Numbered from the stretch's first letter, positions 1 to 9,897 are shown. The stretch: 64,000 nucleotides of DNA from Pseudomonas sp. B20(2017) (GCF_002113125.1 NZ_NEJP01000011.1:178677-242676), one strand, 5' to 3'. Numbers and translations: made by a program. Notes: a model not told the origin generated them from the sequence alone.

Positions 1-1
1 C

Positions 2-1285
2 ACGACCGGCAAAGGCAAGGCGATTTTTCGCGTTGTCAGCGGCAACTTTCTCGAGATGTTCGACTTCATGGTCTACGGCTTCTACGCCACGGCCATTGCC
101 AAGACCTTCTTTCCCACCGACAGCGCTTTCGCCTCCTTGATGCTTTCTCTGGCCACGTTCGGCGCGGGCTTTCTGATGCGCCCGCTGGGGGCGATTTTTC
201 TCGGTGCCTACATCGACCGGCATGGCCGGCGCCAGGGCCTGATCATCACGTTGGCCCTGATGGCGGCCGGCACCGTGCTGATTGCCTGCGTGCCGGGCTA
301 CGCCACCCTTGGGGTCGCCGCGCCGCTGATCGTGCTGTTCGGTCGACTGCTGCAAGGCTTCTCGGCCGGCGTGGAACTTGGCGGTGTGTCGGTGTACCTG
401 GCGGAAATCGCCACGCCGGGCCGCAAGGGCTTTTTCGTCAGTTGGCAGTCCGCCAGCCAGCAAGCAGCGGTGGTATTCGCCGGCCTGCTCGGTGTCGGCC
501 TCAACCACTGGCTGAGCCCGGAACAGATGGGCGAATGGGGCTGGCGCGTGCCGTTCCTGATCGGCTGCATGATCGTCCCGGTGATTTTCGTCATCCGTCG
601 CTCGCTGGAGGAAACCCCGGAGTTCCAGGCACGCAAACATCGCCCTACCCTGCAGGAAATCGTCCGCTCGATCGGTCAGAACTTTGGCATCGTCATCGCT
701 GGCATGGCGTTGGTGGTCATGACGACGGTGTCGTTCTACTTGATCACTGCCTACACGCCAACGTTCGGCAAGGCGGAACTGCACCTGTCGGACTTCGATG
801 CATTGCTGGTGACCGTTTGCATCGGCCTGTCTAATTTCTTCTGGCTGCCGGTGATGGGCGCGGTGTCGGACAAGGTCGGGCGTAAACCCCTACTGCTGGC
901 GGCGACGATTCTGGCGATCCTGACTGCTTATCCGGCGTTGTCGTGGCTGGTGGCGAACCCGAGCTTCAGCCATTTGCTGATCGTCGAGTTGTGGTTGTCG
1001 TTCCTGTACGGCTCGTACAACGGGGCGATGGTGGTGGCGCTTACCGAGATCATGCCGGTGGAAGTTCGCACGACCGGTTTCTCGCTGGCCTACAGCCTCG
1101 CGACCGCGACCTTCGGTGGTTTTACGCCGGCGGCCTGCACTTATCTGATCCATGTACTGGACAACAAGGCGGCGCCGGGGATCTGGCTCAGCGGCGCAGC
1201 CGTGTTGGGTCTGATCGCCACGCTGGTGCTGTTCCGTGGCAACCGGCACGAACTGCGCACGGCACAAGCCGCCATCCCCCGCTGA
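2..1285 (+). CDS. Citrate/tricarballylate-type MFS proton symporter (5' end outside window)
   Basis: Major facilitator superfamily permease, metabolite:H+ symporter branch, most like citrate or tricarballylate symporters (CitA/TcuC type) of the inner membrane. The open frame runs to the left edge, and residues before the first internal Met (GKAIFRVVSGNFLEMFDF) are typical of the N-terminus of this family, so the real start lies outside. About 427 codons are visible, covering roughly twelve hydrophobic segments. The MFS loop motif DRHGRRQG lies between TM2 and TM3, and a second copy (DKVGRKP) lies mid-protein. It is followed by a hairpin terminator shared with the convergent gap gene. The substrate is inferred from family resemblance only; another tricarboxylate or dicarboxylate is possible. 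Confidence 0.85.
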   Translation, partial: TTGKGKAIFRVVSGNFLEMFDFMVYGFYATAIAKTFFPTDSAFASLMLSLATFGAGFLMRPLGAIFLGAYIDRHGRRQGLIITLALMAAGTVLIACVPGYATLGVAAPLIVLFGRLLQGFSAGVELGGVSVYLAEIATPGRKGFFVSWQSASQQAAVVFAGLLGVGLNHWLSPEQMGEWGWRVPFLIGCMIVPVIFVIRRSLEETPEFQARKHRPTLQEIVRSIGQNFGIVIAGMALVVMTTVSFYLITAYTPTFGKAELHLSDFDALLVTVCIGLSNFFWLPVMGAVSDKVGRKPLLLAATILAILTAYPALSWLVANPSFSHLLIVELWLSFLYGSYNGAMVVALTEIMPVEVRTTGFSLAYSLATATFGGFTPAACTYLIHVLDNKAAPGIWLSGAAVLGLIATLVLFRGNRHELRTAQAAIPR

Positions 1286-1304
1286 GCCAAATCGCGCACA
1301 AACA

Positions 1305-1334
1305 AAAACGCCCCGACCAGAGTCGGGGCGTTTT
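1305..1334. terminator. Bidirectional rho-independent terminator between MFS gene and gap
   Basis: A 13-bp stem reading AAAACGCCCCGAC / GTCGGGGCGTTTT with a 4-nt loop is flanked by A- and T-runs, so it can stop transcription from both convergent genes. Confidence 0.85.
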
Positions 1335-1350
1335 CATTTGCAGCTGAGGT

Positions 1351-2814
1351 TTAGCGTGGGAACGCTGGCGGGTTTACACCGGCCATGTCTTCCATCACGC
1401 GAACCACCTGGCAGCTGTAACCGAACTCGTTGTCGTACCAGACGTACAGAACAACGCGGTTATCCTGGGTAATGGTTGCTTCGGCATCCACGACACCGGC
1501 GTGACGCGAGCCCACGAAGTCAGTGGAAACCACTTCCTGCGAGCTGACGTAGTCGATCTGCTTGTGCAAATCCGAGTGCATGGCCATCTGGCGCAGGTAC
1601 TCGTTGATTTCTTCGCGAGTGGTGGCCTTTTCCAGGTTCAGGTTCAAAATGGCCATCGACACGTTCGGCGTAGGTACGCGAATCGCGTTGCCGGTCAGCT
1701 TGCCCTTGAGCACTGGCAGCGCCTTGGCAGCGGCAGTGGCGGCACCGGTCTCGGTGATTACCATGTTCAGCGGCGCGGCGCGGCCACGACGGCTGCCCTT
1801 GTGGAAGTTGTCGATCAGGTTCTGGTCGTTGGTGAACGAGTGAACGGTTTCAACGTGGCCGTTGACGATGCCGTACTGGTCGTTGACAGCCTTGAGCACC
1901 GGCACGATGGCGTTGGTGGTGCAGGACGCCGCCGAGATGATCTTGTCGTCAGCAGTGATGTCGCCGTGGTTGATGCCGTGAACGATGTTCTTCAGCGCGC
2001 CCTTGCCCGGTGCGGTGAGAATCACGCGGGCAGCGCCTGGGCAGGCCAGGTGCTGACCCAGACCGTCGGCGTCACGCCACACACCGGTGTTGTCCACGAT
2101 CAGAGCGTTCTCGATGCCGTACTGGGTATAGTCGACTTCGCTCGGGCTCTTGGCGTAGATCACCTGGATCAGGTTGCCGTTGGCGGTGATGGTGTTGTTT
2201 TCTTCGTCGATGGTGATAGTGCCATCGAACGGGCCGTGAACCGAATCACGACGCAGCAGGCTGGCACGCTTGACCAGGTCGTTTTCAGAGCCCTTGCGTA
2301 CCACGATGGCGCGCAGACGCAAGCCGTCGCCACCACCGGTTTTTTCGATCAGGATGCGCGCCAGCAGACGGCCGATACGACCGAAGCCGTACAGCACGAC
2401 GTCAGTGCCTTTACGCGCCGAAGCGTTCTGCTGACCAACGACATCGGCCAGTTCTTCGCGAACGAATTGTTCAGCGGTGCGGCCATTGCCTTCAGCGCGG
2501 AACTTGAACGCCAACTTGCCCATATCCACCGAAGCCGCGCCGAGCTTCAGCTCGCTCATGGCCTTGAGAAGAGGGAATGTTTCGTGGACGGAGAGTTCGC
2601 TGTCGTCGGAAGAGCGGTGGCGAGCAAAGCGGTGGGCTTTGAGAATCGCGATGACAGACTGGTTGATCAGGCTGCGGCCATAGATCGAGCTCACCACGTT
2701 GTTGTTGCGGTAGAGCTGACCGATAAGCGGAATCATCGCTTCTGCGAGTGCTTCACGGTCGATCCATTCACCAAGACACTGGTCGGGCTTCTGAGTCACG
2801 GTAACCTTCCACAT
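1351..2814 (-). CDS. gap: Glyceraldehyde-3-phosphate dehydrogenase, long-form (gluconeogenic type)
   Basis: Phosphorylating GAPDH that interconverts glyceraldehyde-3-phosphate and 1,3-bisphosphoglycerate in the cytosol. The ATG at 2814 gives 487 residues, the usual length of the Pseudomonas PA3001-type enzyme and about 150 longer than classical GAPDH. Residues 1 to about 135 form an extra N-terminal region. The Rossmann motif GFGRIGR starts near residue 143, and the catalytic cysteine lies in ASCTTN (Cys298). The frame is open a further 31 codons upstream, but MWKVTVTQKPDQ matches the conserved family start as I know it. In Pseudomonas this isoform is generally linked to gluconeogenic growth. 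It is divergent from mfd, with possible operator repeats in the 354-bp gap between them. Confidence 0.93.
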   Translation of the reverse strand: MWKVTVTQKPDQCLGEWIDREALAEAMIPLIGQLYRNNNVVSSIYGRSLINQSVIAILKAHRFARHRSSDDSELSVHETFPLLKAMSELKLGAASVDMGKLAFKFRAEGNGRTAEQFVREELADVVGQQNASARKGTDVVLYGFGRIGRLLARILIEKTGGGDGLRLRAIVVRKGSENDLVKRASLLRRDSVHGPFDGTITIDEENNTITANGNLIQVIYAKSPSEVDYTQYGIENALIVDNTGVWRDADGLGQHLACPGAARVILTAPGKGALKNIVHGINHGDITADDKIISAASCTTNAIVPVLKAVNDQYGIVNGHVETVHSFTNDQNLIDNFHKGSRRGRAAPLNMVITETGAATAAAKALPVLKGKLTGNAIRVPTPNVSMAILNLNLEKATTREEINEYLRQMAMHSDLHKQIDYVSSQEVVSTDFVGSRHAGVVDAEATITQDNRVVLYVWYDNEFGYSCQVVRVMEDMAGVNPPAFPR

Positions 2815-3168
2815 GTAGGGGCAGAAAAAAGGGGCTACATTATGCCGCCGAGAACCTCTCGTAGCAATGCGCGCCTGTCGCGCAATCGGTAACAAAATCC
2901 CGTCCAAAAAAATAACGCTCTGCGCCAGCCCAGCAAAACCGGGGCTTCCAGCGCAGTCAGTTTTTCGACGACTGTTAGACGATGTCTGTAACCCTCCGTA
3001 ACACCTCCGACTTTTGGCACTACATAACCGTAAAAAAAGCGCTGGTTTTTATGGTTACCACTACATTTTTCCCAAACAGCGCAGATAGACGCATCCTGCA
3101 ACTGACAGGCGGCACCGGACGCCGCTACAATTACCGACTTTGTCGCAACGCCTGGAGCTCAACCTTCC
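2815..3168. promoter_or_regulatory. gap/mfd divergent intergenic region with repeated ACTACA elements
   Basis: A 354-bp AT-richer spacer with no convincing gene. It contains a direct repeat CACTACAT at 3018-3025 and 3059-3066 (41 bp apart, about four helical turns). Between them is an inverted repeat TAACC (3025-3029) / GGTTA (3053-3057) flanking an A/T-rich core. On the gap strand the repeats read ATGTAGTG. TGTAGT/ACTACA half-sites recall the operator of the RpiR-family regulator RccR of fluorescent pseudomonads, reported to control central-carbon genes. That assignment is from memory and is inference. Confidence 0.5.
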
Positions 3169-6100
3169 GTGCCTGTTCTGCGTCTACCGCTTCTCCCTGC
3201 CGCGGCAGGTAAACAGCACTGGGGCAACCTCCCCGGTGCCGCCCTGAGCCTGGCGATTGCCGAGGCTGCCAGCGCTGCCAAGCGCTTCACGCTGCTTTTG
3301 ACCGCCGACAGCCAGAGTGCCGAACGGCTGGAGCAGGAGCTGAGCTTCTTCGCCCCGGATTTGCCGGTACTGCATTTCCCCGACTGGGAAACCCTGCCCT
3401 ACGACCTGTTCTCGCCGCACCAGGACATCATCTCCCAGCGCATTGCCAGCCTTTATAGACTGCCTGAACTGGAACATGGCGTTCTGGTGGTGCCGATCAC
3501 CACCGCCCTGCATCGTCTGGCGCCGACCAAATTCCTTCTCGGCAGCAGTCTGGTGCTGGATGTCGGGCAGAAGCTCGATGTCGAGCAAATGCGCTCGCGG
3601 CTTGAAGCCAGCGGCTATCGCTACGTCGACACGGTCTACGAGCACGGCGAGTTCACCGTACGTGGTGCACTGATCGATTTGTTCCCGATGGGCAGCAAAC
3701 TGCCGTATCGCATCGACCTGTTCGACGATGAAATCGAAACCCTGCGCACCTTCGATCCGGAAACCCAGCGTTCCATCGACAAGGTCGATTCGGTCAAGCT
3801 GCTGCCAGCCAAGGAATTCCCGCTGCAGAAAGAAGCGGTCACTCGCTTCAAGGCACGCTTTCGCGAGCGTTTCGACGTCGACTTCCGTCGCAGCCCGATC
3901 TTCCAGGACCTGAGCAGCGGCATCACGCCGGCCGGCATCGAGTACTACCTGCCGCTGTTCTTCGAAGAAACCTCGACCCTGTTCGATTACTTGCCGCAGG
4001 ACACTCAAGTGTTCTCGCTGCCAGGCATCGAGCAAGCGGCGGAAAATTTCTGGAACGACGTACGCAATCGTTATGAAGAGCGCCGCGTCGACCCATCGCG
4101 TCCTTTGTTGCCGCCCGCCGAACTGTTCCTGCCGGTGGAAGATTGCTTCGCCCGCCTGAAGAACTGGCCGCGCGTGGTCGCCAGCCAGCAGGACGTTGAA
4201 TCCGGCGCCGGCCGCGAGCGCTTTCCGGCGCAGGCCTTGCCGAATCTGGCGATCGAAGCCAAGGCTACCCAGCCGCTGGCCGCGCTTTCGGCCTTTCTCG
4301 ACGAGTTCCCGGGTCGCGTGCTGTTCACCGCCGAATCCGCGGGCCGTCGCGAAGTGCTGCTGGAGTTGCTGGATCGCCTGAAGCTGCGACCGAAAACCGT
4401 CGACAGCTGGCCGGACTTTGTCGCTAGCAAGGATCGCCTGGCGATCACCATCGCCCCGCTCGACGAAGGCCTGATGCTGGACGACCCGGCGCTGGCACTG
4501 GTTGCGGAGAGTCCGCTGTTCGGCCAGCGGGTGATGCAGCGTCGCCGCCGCGAAAAACGCGCCGACGCCAACAACGATGCAGTGATCAAGAACCTCACCG
4601 AATTGCGCGAAGGCGCGCCGGTGGTACACATCGACCACGGCGTCGGTCGCTATCTCGGCCTGACGATTCTGGAAATCGACAATCAGGCCGCCGAATTCCT
4701 GACTCTCGAATACGCCGAGAACGCCAAGCTCTACGTGCCGGTGGCCAACCTGCATTTGATCGCCCGCTACACCGGTAGCGACGATGCGCTGGCCCCGCTG
4801 CACCGCCTCGGCTCCGAGACCTGGCAGAAAGCCAAGCGCAAGGCCGCCGAGCAAGTGCGCGACGTGGCTGCCGAATTGCTCGACATCTACGCCCGCCGCG
4901 CCGCCCGCGAAGGTTATGCGTTTGCCGATCCGAAGGCAGATTACGCGACCTTCAGCGCCGGTTTCCCGTTCGAAGAAACCCCGGACCAGCAATCCACCAT
5001 CGAAGCCGTGCGCGAAGACATGCTCGCGCCGAAACCGATGGACCGACTGGTCTGCGGCGACGTCGGCTTCGGCAAGACCGAAGTGGCCATGCGCGCCGCG
5101 TTCATCGCCGTGCACGGTGGCAAGCAGGTGGCGATTCTGGTGCCGACCACCCTGCTCGCCCAGCAGCATTACAACAGCTTCCGCGACCGCTTCGCCGACT
5201 GGCCGGTGACCGTGGAAGTGATGAGCCGCTTCAAGTCGGCCAAGGAAGTGAACGCTGCGGTGGCCGAACTGGCCGAAGGCAATATCGACATCGTCATCGG
5301 CACCCACAAGTTGCTGCAGGACGACGTCAAGATCAAAAACCTCGGGCTGGTGATCATCGACGAAGAGCACCGCTTTGGTGTCCGTCAGAAGGAACAGCTC
5401 AAGGCCCTGCGCAGCGAAGTCGACATCCTTACGCTGACCGCCACGCCGATTCCGCGCACGCTGAACATGGCGGTGTCGGGCATGCGTGACCTGTCGATCA
5501 TCGCCACGCCGCCGGCGCGACGCCTCTCGGTGCGCACCTTCGTCATGGAGCAGAACAAGAGCACGGTCAAAGAAGCCTTGCTGCGTGAGCTGCTGCGCGG
5601 CGGTCAGGTCTATTACCTGCACAACGACGTGAAGACCATCGAGAAGTGCGCCGCCGAACTGGCCGAACTGGTGCCGGAAGCGCGGATCGGCATCGGCCAC
5701 GGGCAGATGCGCGAACGCGAACTCGAACAGGTGATGAGCGACTTCTACCACAAGCGCTTCAACGTGCTGATCGCCTCGACCATCATCGAGACCGGCATCG
5801 ACGTGCCGAGCGCCAACACCATCATCATCGAGCGCGCCGACAAATTTGGCCTGGCGCAGCTGCACCAGTTGCGCGGCCGTGTTGGCCGCAGTCACCACCA
5901 GGCTTACGCCTACCTTCTGACCCCGCCACGTCAACAGATCACCGGCGATGCGGAAAAGCGTCTGGAGGCGATTGCCAATACTCAGGATCTGGGTGCGGGC
6001 TTCGTGCTGGCCACCAACGACCTGGAAATCCGTGGTGCCGGCGAGCTGCTGGGCGACGGCCAGAGCGGACAGATTCAGGCCGTGGGCTTCACGCTTTATA

Positions 6101-6618
6101 TGGAAATGCTCGAGCGCGCGGTGAAATCGATCCGCAAGGGCGAACAACCGAACCTCGACCAGCCGCTCGGCGGCGGTCCGGAGGTCAACCTGCGGGTGCC
6201 GGCGCTGATTCCGGAAGATTATCTGCCGGACGTGCATGCACGCCTGATCCTCTACAAACGAATCGCTTCGGCCACCGACGAGGAAGGCCTGAAGGACCTG
6301 CAAGTCGAGATGATCGACCGCTTCGGTCTGCTGCCGGAGCCGACCAAGAATCTGGTGCGCATCACGGCGCTGAAATTGCAGGCCGAGCAACTGGGCATCA
6401 AGAAAGTCGATGGCGGCCCGCAAGGTGGGCGCATCGAGTTCGCGGCGCAGACGCCGGTCGACCCGATGACCCTGATCAAACTGATCCAGAGTCAGCCAAA
6501 ACGCTACAAATTCGAAGGCGCCACGATGTTCAAGTTCCAGGTGCCGATGGAGCGCCCGGAAGAACGCTTTAATACTGTGGAGGCGCTGTTCGAGCGCCTC
6601 ATCCCGAAAACTGCTTGA
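3169..6618 (+). CDS. mfd: Transcription-repair coupling factor Mfd
   Basis: ATP-dependent DNA translocase that removes RNA polymerase stalled at lesions and recruits UvrA for nucleotide excision repair. At 1149 residues it has the normal Mfd length. The N-terminal third is the UvrB-like module. A CarD-like RNA polymerase interaction domain follows at about 480-580 (starting around VVHIDHGVGRYLG). The RecG-like helicase has Walker A GDVGFGKTE, the Walker B-type box DEEHRFG and the downstream QLRGRVGRS motif, and a C-terminal TRCF domain closes the protein. The start MPVLRLPLLPAA is the first good ATG after the intergenic region. The CsiV-like gene follows after 10 bp, so co-transcription is likely. 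Confidence 0.97.
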   Translation: MPVLRLPLLPAAAGKQHWGNLPGAALSLAIAEAASAAKRFTLLLTADSQSAERLEQELSFFAPDLPVLHFPDWETLPYDLFSPHQDIISQRIASLYRLPELEHGVLVVPITTALHRLAPTKFLLGSSLVLDVGQKLDVEQMRSRLEASGYRYVDTVYEHGEFTVRGALIDLFPMGSKLPYRIDLFDDEIETLRTFDPETQRSIDKVDSVKLLPAKEFPLQKEAVTRFKARFRERFDVDFRRSPIFQDLSSGITPAGIEYYLPLFFEETSTLFDYLPQDTQVFSLPGIEQAAENFWNDVRNRYEERRVDPSRPLLPPAELFLPVEDCFARLKNWPRVVASQQDVESGAGRERFPAQALPNLAIEAKATQPLAALSAFLDEFPGRVLFTAESAGRREVLLELLDRLKLRPKTVDSWPDFVASKDRLAITIAPLDEGLMLDDPALALVAESPLFGQRVMQRRRREKRADANNDAVIKNLTELREGAPVVHIDHGVGRYLGLTILEIDNQAAEFLTLEYAENAKLYVPVANLHLIARYTGSDDALAPLHRLGSETWQKAKRKAAEQVRDVAAELLDIYARRAAREGYAFADPKADYATFSAGFPFEETPDQQSTIEAVREDMLAPKPMDRLVCGDVGFGKTEVAMRAAFIAVHGGKQVAILVPTTLLAQQHYNSFRDRFADWPVTVEVMSRFKSAKEVNAAVAELAEGNIDIVIGTHKLLQDDVKIKNLGLVIIDEEHRFGVRQKEQLKALRSEVDILTLTATPIPRTLNMAVSGMRDLSIIATPPARRLSVRTFVMEQNKSTVKEALLRELLRGGQVYYLHNDVKTIEKCAAELAELVPEARIGIGHGQMRERELEQVMSDFYHKRFNVLIASTIIETGIDVPSANTIIIERADKFGLAQLHQLRGRVGRSHHQAYAYLLTPPRQQITGDAEKRLEAIANTQDLGAGFVLATNDLEIRGAGELLGDGQSGQIQAVGFTLYMEMLERAVKSIRKGEQPNLDQPLGGGPEVNLRVPALIPEDYLPDVHARLILYKRIASATDEEGLKDLQVEMIDRFGLLPEPTKNLVRITALKLQAEQLGIKKVDGGPQGGRIEFAAQTPVDPMTLIKLIQSQPKRYKFEGATMFKFQVPMERPEERFNTVEALFERLIPKTA

Positions 6619-6628
6619 AGGACGCCGC

Positions 6629-7195
6629 ATGCGCCTGTTTCGCTCTCTGACTTTGCTACTGACTCTGGTGGCACCTACGGCGTTTGCCGATGACCTGTAT
6701 CAGGTCGAAATGATTCTGGTACGCCAGAACGCCGTGCCGGCGATTGTCAGCCGTGCCGCACCGGAAGACTGGGCGGCCGGCGCCCAACGCCTGGGCGATG
6801 ACAGCAAACGCACCCCGGCGCTGAACGATGTCGTGACCAAACTCACCGCCAGCGGCGAGTACAGCGTGCTGATGCACAAAGCCTGGCAGCAGACACTGGG
6901 TGAGACACCAGCCAAAGTTGCGGTCAGCGAAGGTCAGGAGCAGTTCGGCCAGTTCCCGATTGAAGGCACGATTGAAATGAAGCTAGGGCGCTTCACCGAC
7001 GTGAACGCCGACTTCTGGGTCAACCAGATCGACGCCAACGGCATGGTCACCGCCAGCGAGCGCCTGAAACAGGACAGCCACACCAAGAACGGCCAACTCA
7101 ACTACCTCGACAACGGCCACCTGGCCCTGCTGATCAAGATCACTTCACTGACGGCGCCCGCGCCTCGGGAAGCGCCTGAAGTCGTTCCGGACTGA
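6629..7195 (+). CDS. CsiV-like periplasmic peptidoglycan-binding protein
   Basis: A 188-residue exported protein. The first about 20 residues are a signal peptide (RLF..LLLTLVAPTAFA, cleavage expected after AFA). The mature part begins DDLYQVEMILVRQ, the opening strand of the CsiV family, whose Shewanella member binds peptidoglycan. The middle segment (FPIEGTIEMKLGRF) fits the same family. It lies 10 bp after mfd and 11 bp before the helicase gene, so the three probably form an operon. Family membership is recognised from the N-terminal pattern and the mfd context; the precise role in Pseudomonas is unknown to me. Confidence 0.75.
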   Translation: MRLFRSLTLLLTLVAPTAFADDLYQVEMILVRQNAVPAIVSRAAPEDWAAGAQRLGDDSKRTPALNDVVTKLTASGEYSVLMHKAWQQTLGETPAKVAVSEGQEQFGQFPIEGTIEMKLGRFTDVNADFWVNQIDANGMVTASERLKQDSHTKNGQLNYLDNGHLALLIKITSLTAPAPREAPEVVPD

Positions 7196-7206
7196 TCGAA
7201 GTCCTT

Positions 7207-9897
7207 ATGCCCCCGCCACTGAGTAAACCGCTGGCCTCCTCCTGGGTCAGCCGGTTCAAGGAACAAAGCCTGGAGCGTGGCCGCCGCTACGCCCTGGAAA
7301 ACCGGGTGCGGATCGTGCAGGTCGGCGATGCGACCATTACTGCCAGCTGCGAAGGCTCTGGTGGTAACGTCTACCGTCAGACGATTCACCTGCGCGAGTC
7401 AGCCAAAGGCACGCTGCTGATGGTCGACGCCACCTGCACCTGCCCGGTTCACAGCAACTGCAAACATTGCGCAGCGGTGTTGCTGCAAGTGCAGGAAACC
7501 CTCGAATACCCCGCCGCTGCCAAAGACGCCGAACTGCTGGAAAAACTCCAGGCCGTGCTGGAAAACCGCAGCCCGAAGGCGCCACCGCAAGTGCTGGTGG
7601 ACAACGTGCAACCAGTGCCGCGCCTGTGGCTGGCGAGTGTCGAGTTCAGCGCCTTCGAACCGCGCAACGGCAAGATGCAGCGCTACATCCAGCATCGTGC
7701 GGCGCTGTCCTTCAGTTACCTCGACGAATACGTCAGCGGTCAGAAGAACAGCGACATCCTGATTCGCCAGGAAGCCCAGACCCTGCGGGTCAAACGCCAC
7801 CCGGACGTCGAACAAAGCTATCGCGAGCAACTGCGAATTCTCGGCTTCCGCATCGCCACCCGGCAGAGCAAGGCCCTGCCGGAAAGCGCCGGCGAGCTCT
7901 ACGAGATGGTCAACGACAGCGCCTGGCTGACCTTCACCCTCAACGATCTGCCGAAGCTGCGCACCCAAGGCTGGGAGCTGCTGGTCGACGATGAGTTCGG
8001 TTTCGACCTGACCGCCGTCGACGATTGGTACGCCACCGTCGAGCAGACGCCTGAACGCGACTGGTTCGATCTGGAGCTGGGGATCATCGTCAACGGCGAG
8101 CGCCTGAGCCTGCTGCCGATCCTGCTCAATCTGATGCGCTCGCACACGGAAATCCTCAACCCGGAACGTCTCGCCCGCCGCCGCGACGATGAACTGATTC
8201 TGGTGAACATCCCGCAACGCAACAGCGAGCATGGGCCGCTGCAAGTCGCCCTGCCCCTCGGCCGGCTGAAACCGGTGCTGGCGACCCTCGGCGAGTTCTA
8301 TTTGCAGGAGCCAGGCGAAACCACCCTGCGCCTGAGCAAGGCTGACGCCACGCGCTTGAATTCGCTGGAAGGGATTCCCCTGCTCTGGGAAGGTGGCGAG
8401 CAGATTCGCAGCTTCGCCCAACGCTTGCGTGACATCCGCGATTACGGCGCCAAAGCACCGAAGGGACTGAATGCGACGCTGCGTCCTTATCAGCTCGAAG
8501 GCTTGAGCTGGATGCAGTCGCTGAGGCAACTTGAAGTCGGCGGGATTCTCGCGGACGACATGGGACTGGGCAAAACCCTACAGACTTTGGCGCACATTCT
8601 CAGCGAGAAGAACGCCGGGCGTCTGGATCGGCCGTGCATGGTGGTGATGCCTACCAGCCTGATTCCCAACTGGCTCGATGAAGCGGCGCACTTCACGCCA
8701 CAGCTCAAGGTTGTCGCCCTGTACGGTGCCAGCCGTAAAAAGCATTTCGAGCATCTGGCCGAATATGACTTGATCCTCACCACTTATGCGCTGCTGCCCA
8801 AGGATGTCGAACGTCTGGCCCGGCAGCCACTGCACGTGCTGGTGCTGGATGAGGCGCAGTACATCAAGAACCCGAACAGCAAAGCCGCCCAGGCTGCCCG
8901 TGAACTCAATGCTCGTCAGCGCCTGTGCCTGAGCGGGACGCCGCTGGAAAATCACCTGGGCGAGCTGTGGTCGCTGTTTCACTTCCTGCTGCCCGGCTGG
9001 CTCGGCGACGTCAAAAGCTTCAACGCCGATTACCGCGTGCCGATTGAAAAACGCGCGAGCGAAGTCAGACTTCAGCACCTCAACGGTCGGATCAAACCGT
9101 TCCTGCTGCGCCGCACCAAGGAGCAGGTTGCGACCGAGCTGCCGCCGAAAACCGAGATCATCCACTGGGTCGACCTCAACGAGGCCCAGCGCGACGTGTA
9201 CGAAACCATGCGTCTGGCCATGGACAAGAAGGTTCGCGACGAGATCACCCGCAAAGGTGTGGCGCGCAGTCAGATCATCATTCTGGAAGCACTGCTCAAG
9301 CTGCGGCAGGTCTGCTGCGATTTGCGCCTGGTCAACGACGCCACCCTGCCCGCTCGCGGCAGCACCTCGGGCAAGCTCGACAGCCTGATGGAAATGCTCG
9401 AGGAGTTGTTTGAGGAAGGCCGGCGGATTCTGCTGTTTTCGCAATTCACTTCAATGCTGTCACTGATCGAGGACGAGCTGAAAAAACGCAATGTCGCCTA
9501 TGCGCTACTGACGGGACAGACCCGGGATCGGCGAACGCCTGTGAAGGAATTCCAGAGCGGCAAGCGTCAGATCTTTCTCATCAGCCTGAAGGCTGGTGGT
9601 GTGGGCTTGAACCTGACGGAAGCGGATACGGTGATTCACTACGATCCGTGGTGGAACCCGGCGACCGAGAATCAGGCAACCGACCGCGCGTATCGCATTG
9701 GTCAGGAAAAGCCAGTGTTCGTCTACAAGATGATTGCCCGGGGCACGGTCGAGGAGAAGATTCAGCATCTGCAGAAGGAAAAGTCCGACCTGGCGGCCGG
9801 TGTGCTGGATGGGCGCAAGGCCGGGGACTGGAAATTGCAGAGTGATGATATCGAGGCGCTGTTTGCGCCGTTGCCGGACAAGTTTGAAAAGCGCTGA
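7207..9897 (+). CDS. SNF2-family DEAD/DEAH helicase with N-terminal SWIM zinc finger
   Basis: An 896-residue SWI2/SNF2-type ATPase. Near residues 78-95 is a SWIM zinc finger (CTCPVHSNCKHCAAV, CxC...CxHC spacing). A variable middle domain of about 330 residues follows, then the helicase core: Walker A DDMGLGKTLQ, motif II LDEAQYIKN, motif III SGTPLENH, and C-terminal motifs QFTSM, LKAGGVGLNLT and DRAYRIGQ. Enzymes of this architecture translocate on duplex DNA or remodel protein-DNA complexes; their bacterial roles are poorly defined. It follows the CsiV-like gene by 11 bp. A REP palindrome lies just beyond its stop codon. Confidence 0.9.
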   Translation: MPPPLSKPLASSWVSRFKEQSLERGRRYALENRVRIVQVGDATITASCEGSGGNVYRQTIHLRESAKGTLLMVDATCTCPVHSNCKHCAAVLLQVQETLEYPAAAKDAELLEKLQAVLENRSPKAPPQVLVDNVQPVPRLWLASVEFSAFEPRNGKMQRYIQHRAALSFSYLDEYVSGQKNSDILIRQEAQTLRVKRHPDVEQSYREQLRILGFRIATRQSKALPESAGELYEMVNDSAWLTFTLNDLPKLRTQGWELLVDDEFGFDLTAVDDWYATVEQTPERDWFDLELGIIVNGERLSLLPILLNLMRSHTEILNPERLARRRDDELILVNIPQRNSEHGPLQVALPLGRLKPVLATLGEFYLQEPGETTLRLSKADATRLNSLEGIPLLWEGGEQIRSFAQRLRDIRDYGAKAPKGLNATLRPYQLEGLSWMQSLRQLEVGGILADDMGLGKTLQTLAHILSEKNAGRLDRPCMVVMPTSLIPNWLDEAAHFTPQLKVVALYGASRKKHFEHLAEYDLILTTYALLPKDVERLARQPLHVLVLDEAQYIKNPNSKAAQAARELNARQRLCLSGTPLENHLGELWSLFHFLLPGWLGDVKSFNADYRVPIEKRASEVRLQHLNGRIKPFLLRRTKEQVATELPPKTEIIHWVDLNEAQRDVYETMRLAMDKKVRDEITRKGVARSQIIILEALLKLRQVCCDLRLVNDATLPARGSTSGKLDSLMEMLEELFEEGRRILLFSQFTSMLSLIEDELKKRNVAYALLTGQTRDRRTPVKEFQSGKRQIFLISLKAGGVGLNLTEADTVIHYDPWWNPATENQATDRAYRIGQEKPVFVYKMIARGTVEEKIQHLQKEKSDLAAGVLDGRKAGDWKLQSDDIEALFAPLPDKFEKR

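Noticed and set aside
3184..6630. A 1148-codon open frame on the minus strand covering mfd
   Set aside because: It is a mirror of the mfd reading frame in GC-rich DNA. The product is rich in His, Gln, Arg and Val without any domain, whereas mfd has all family motifs.
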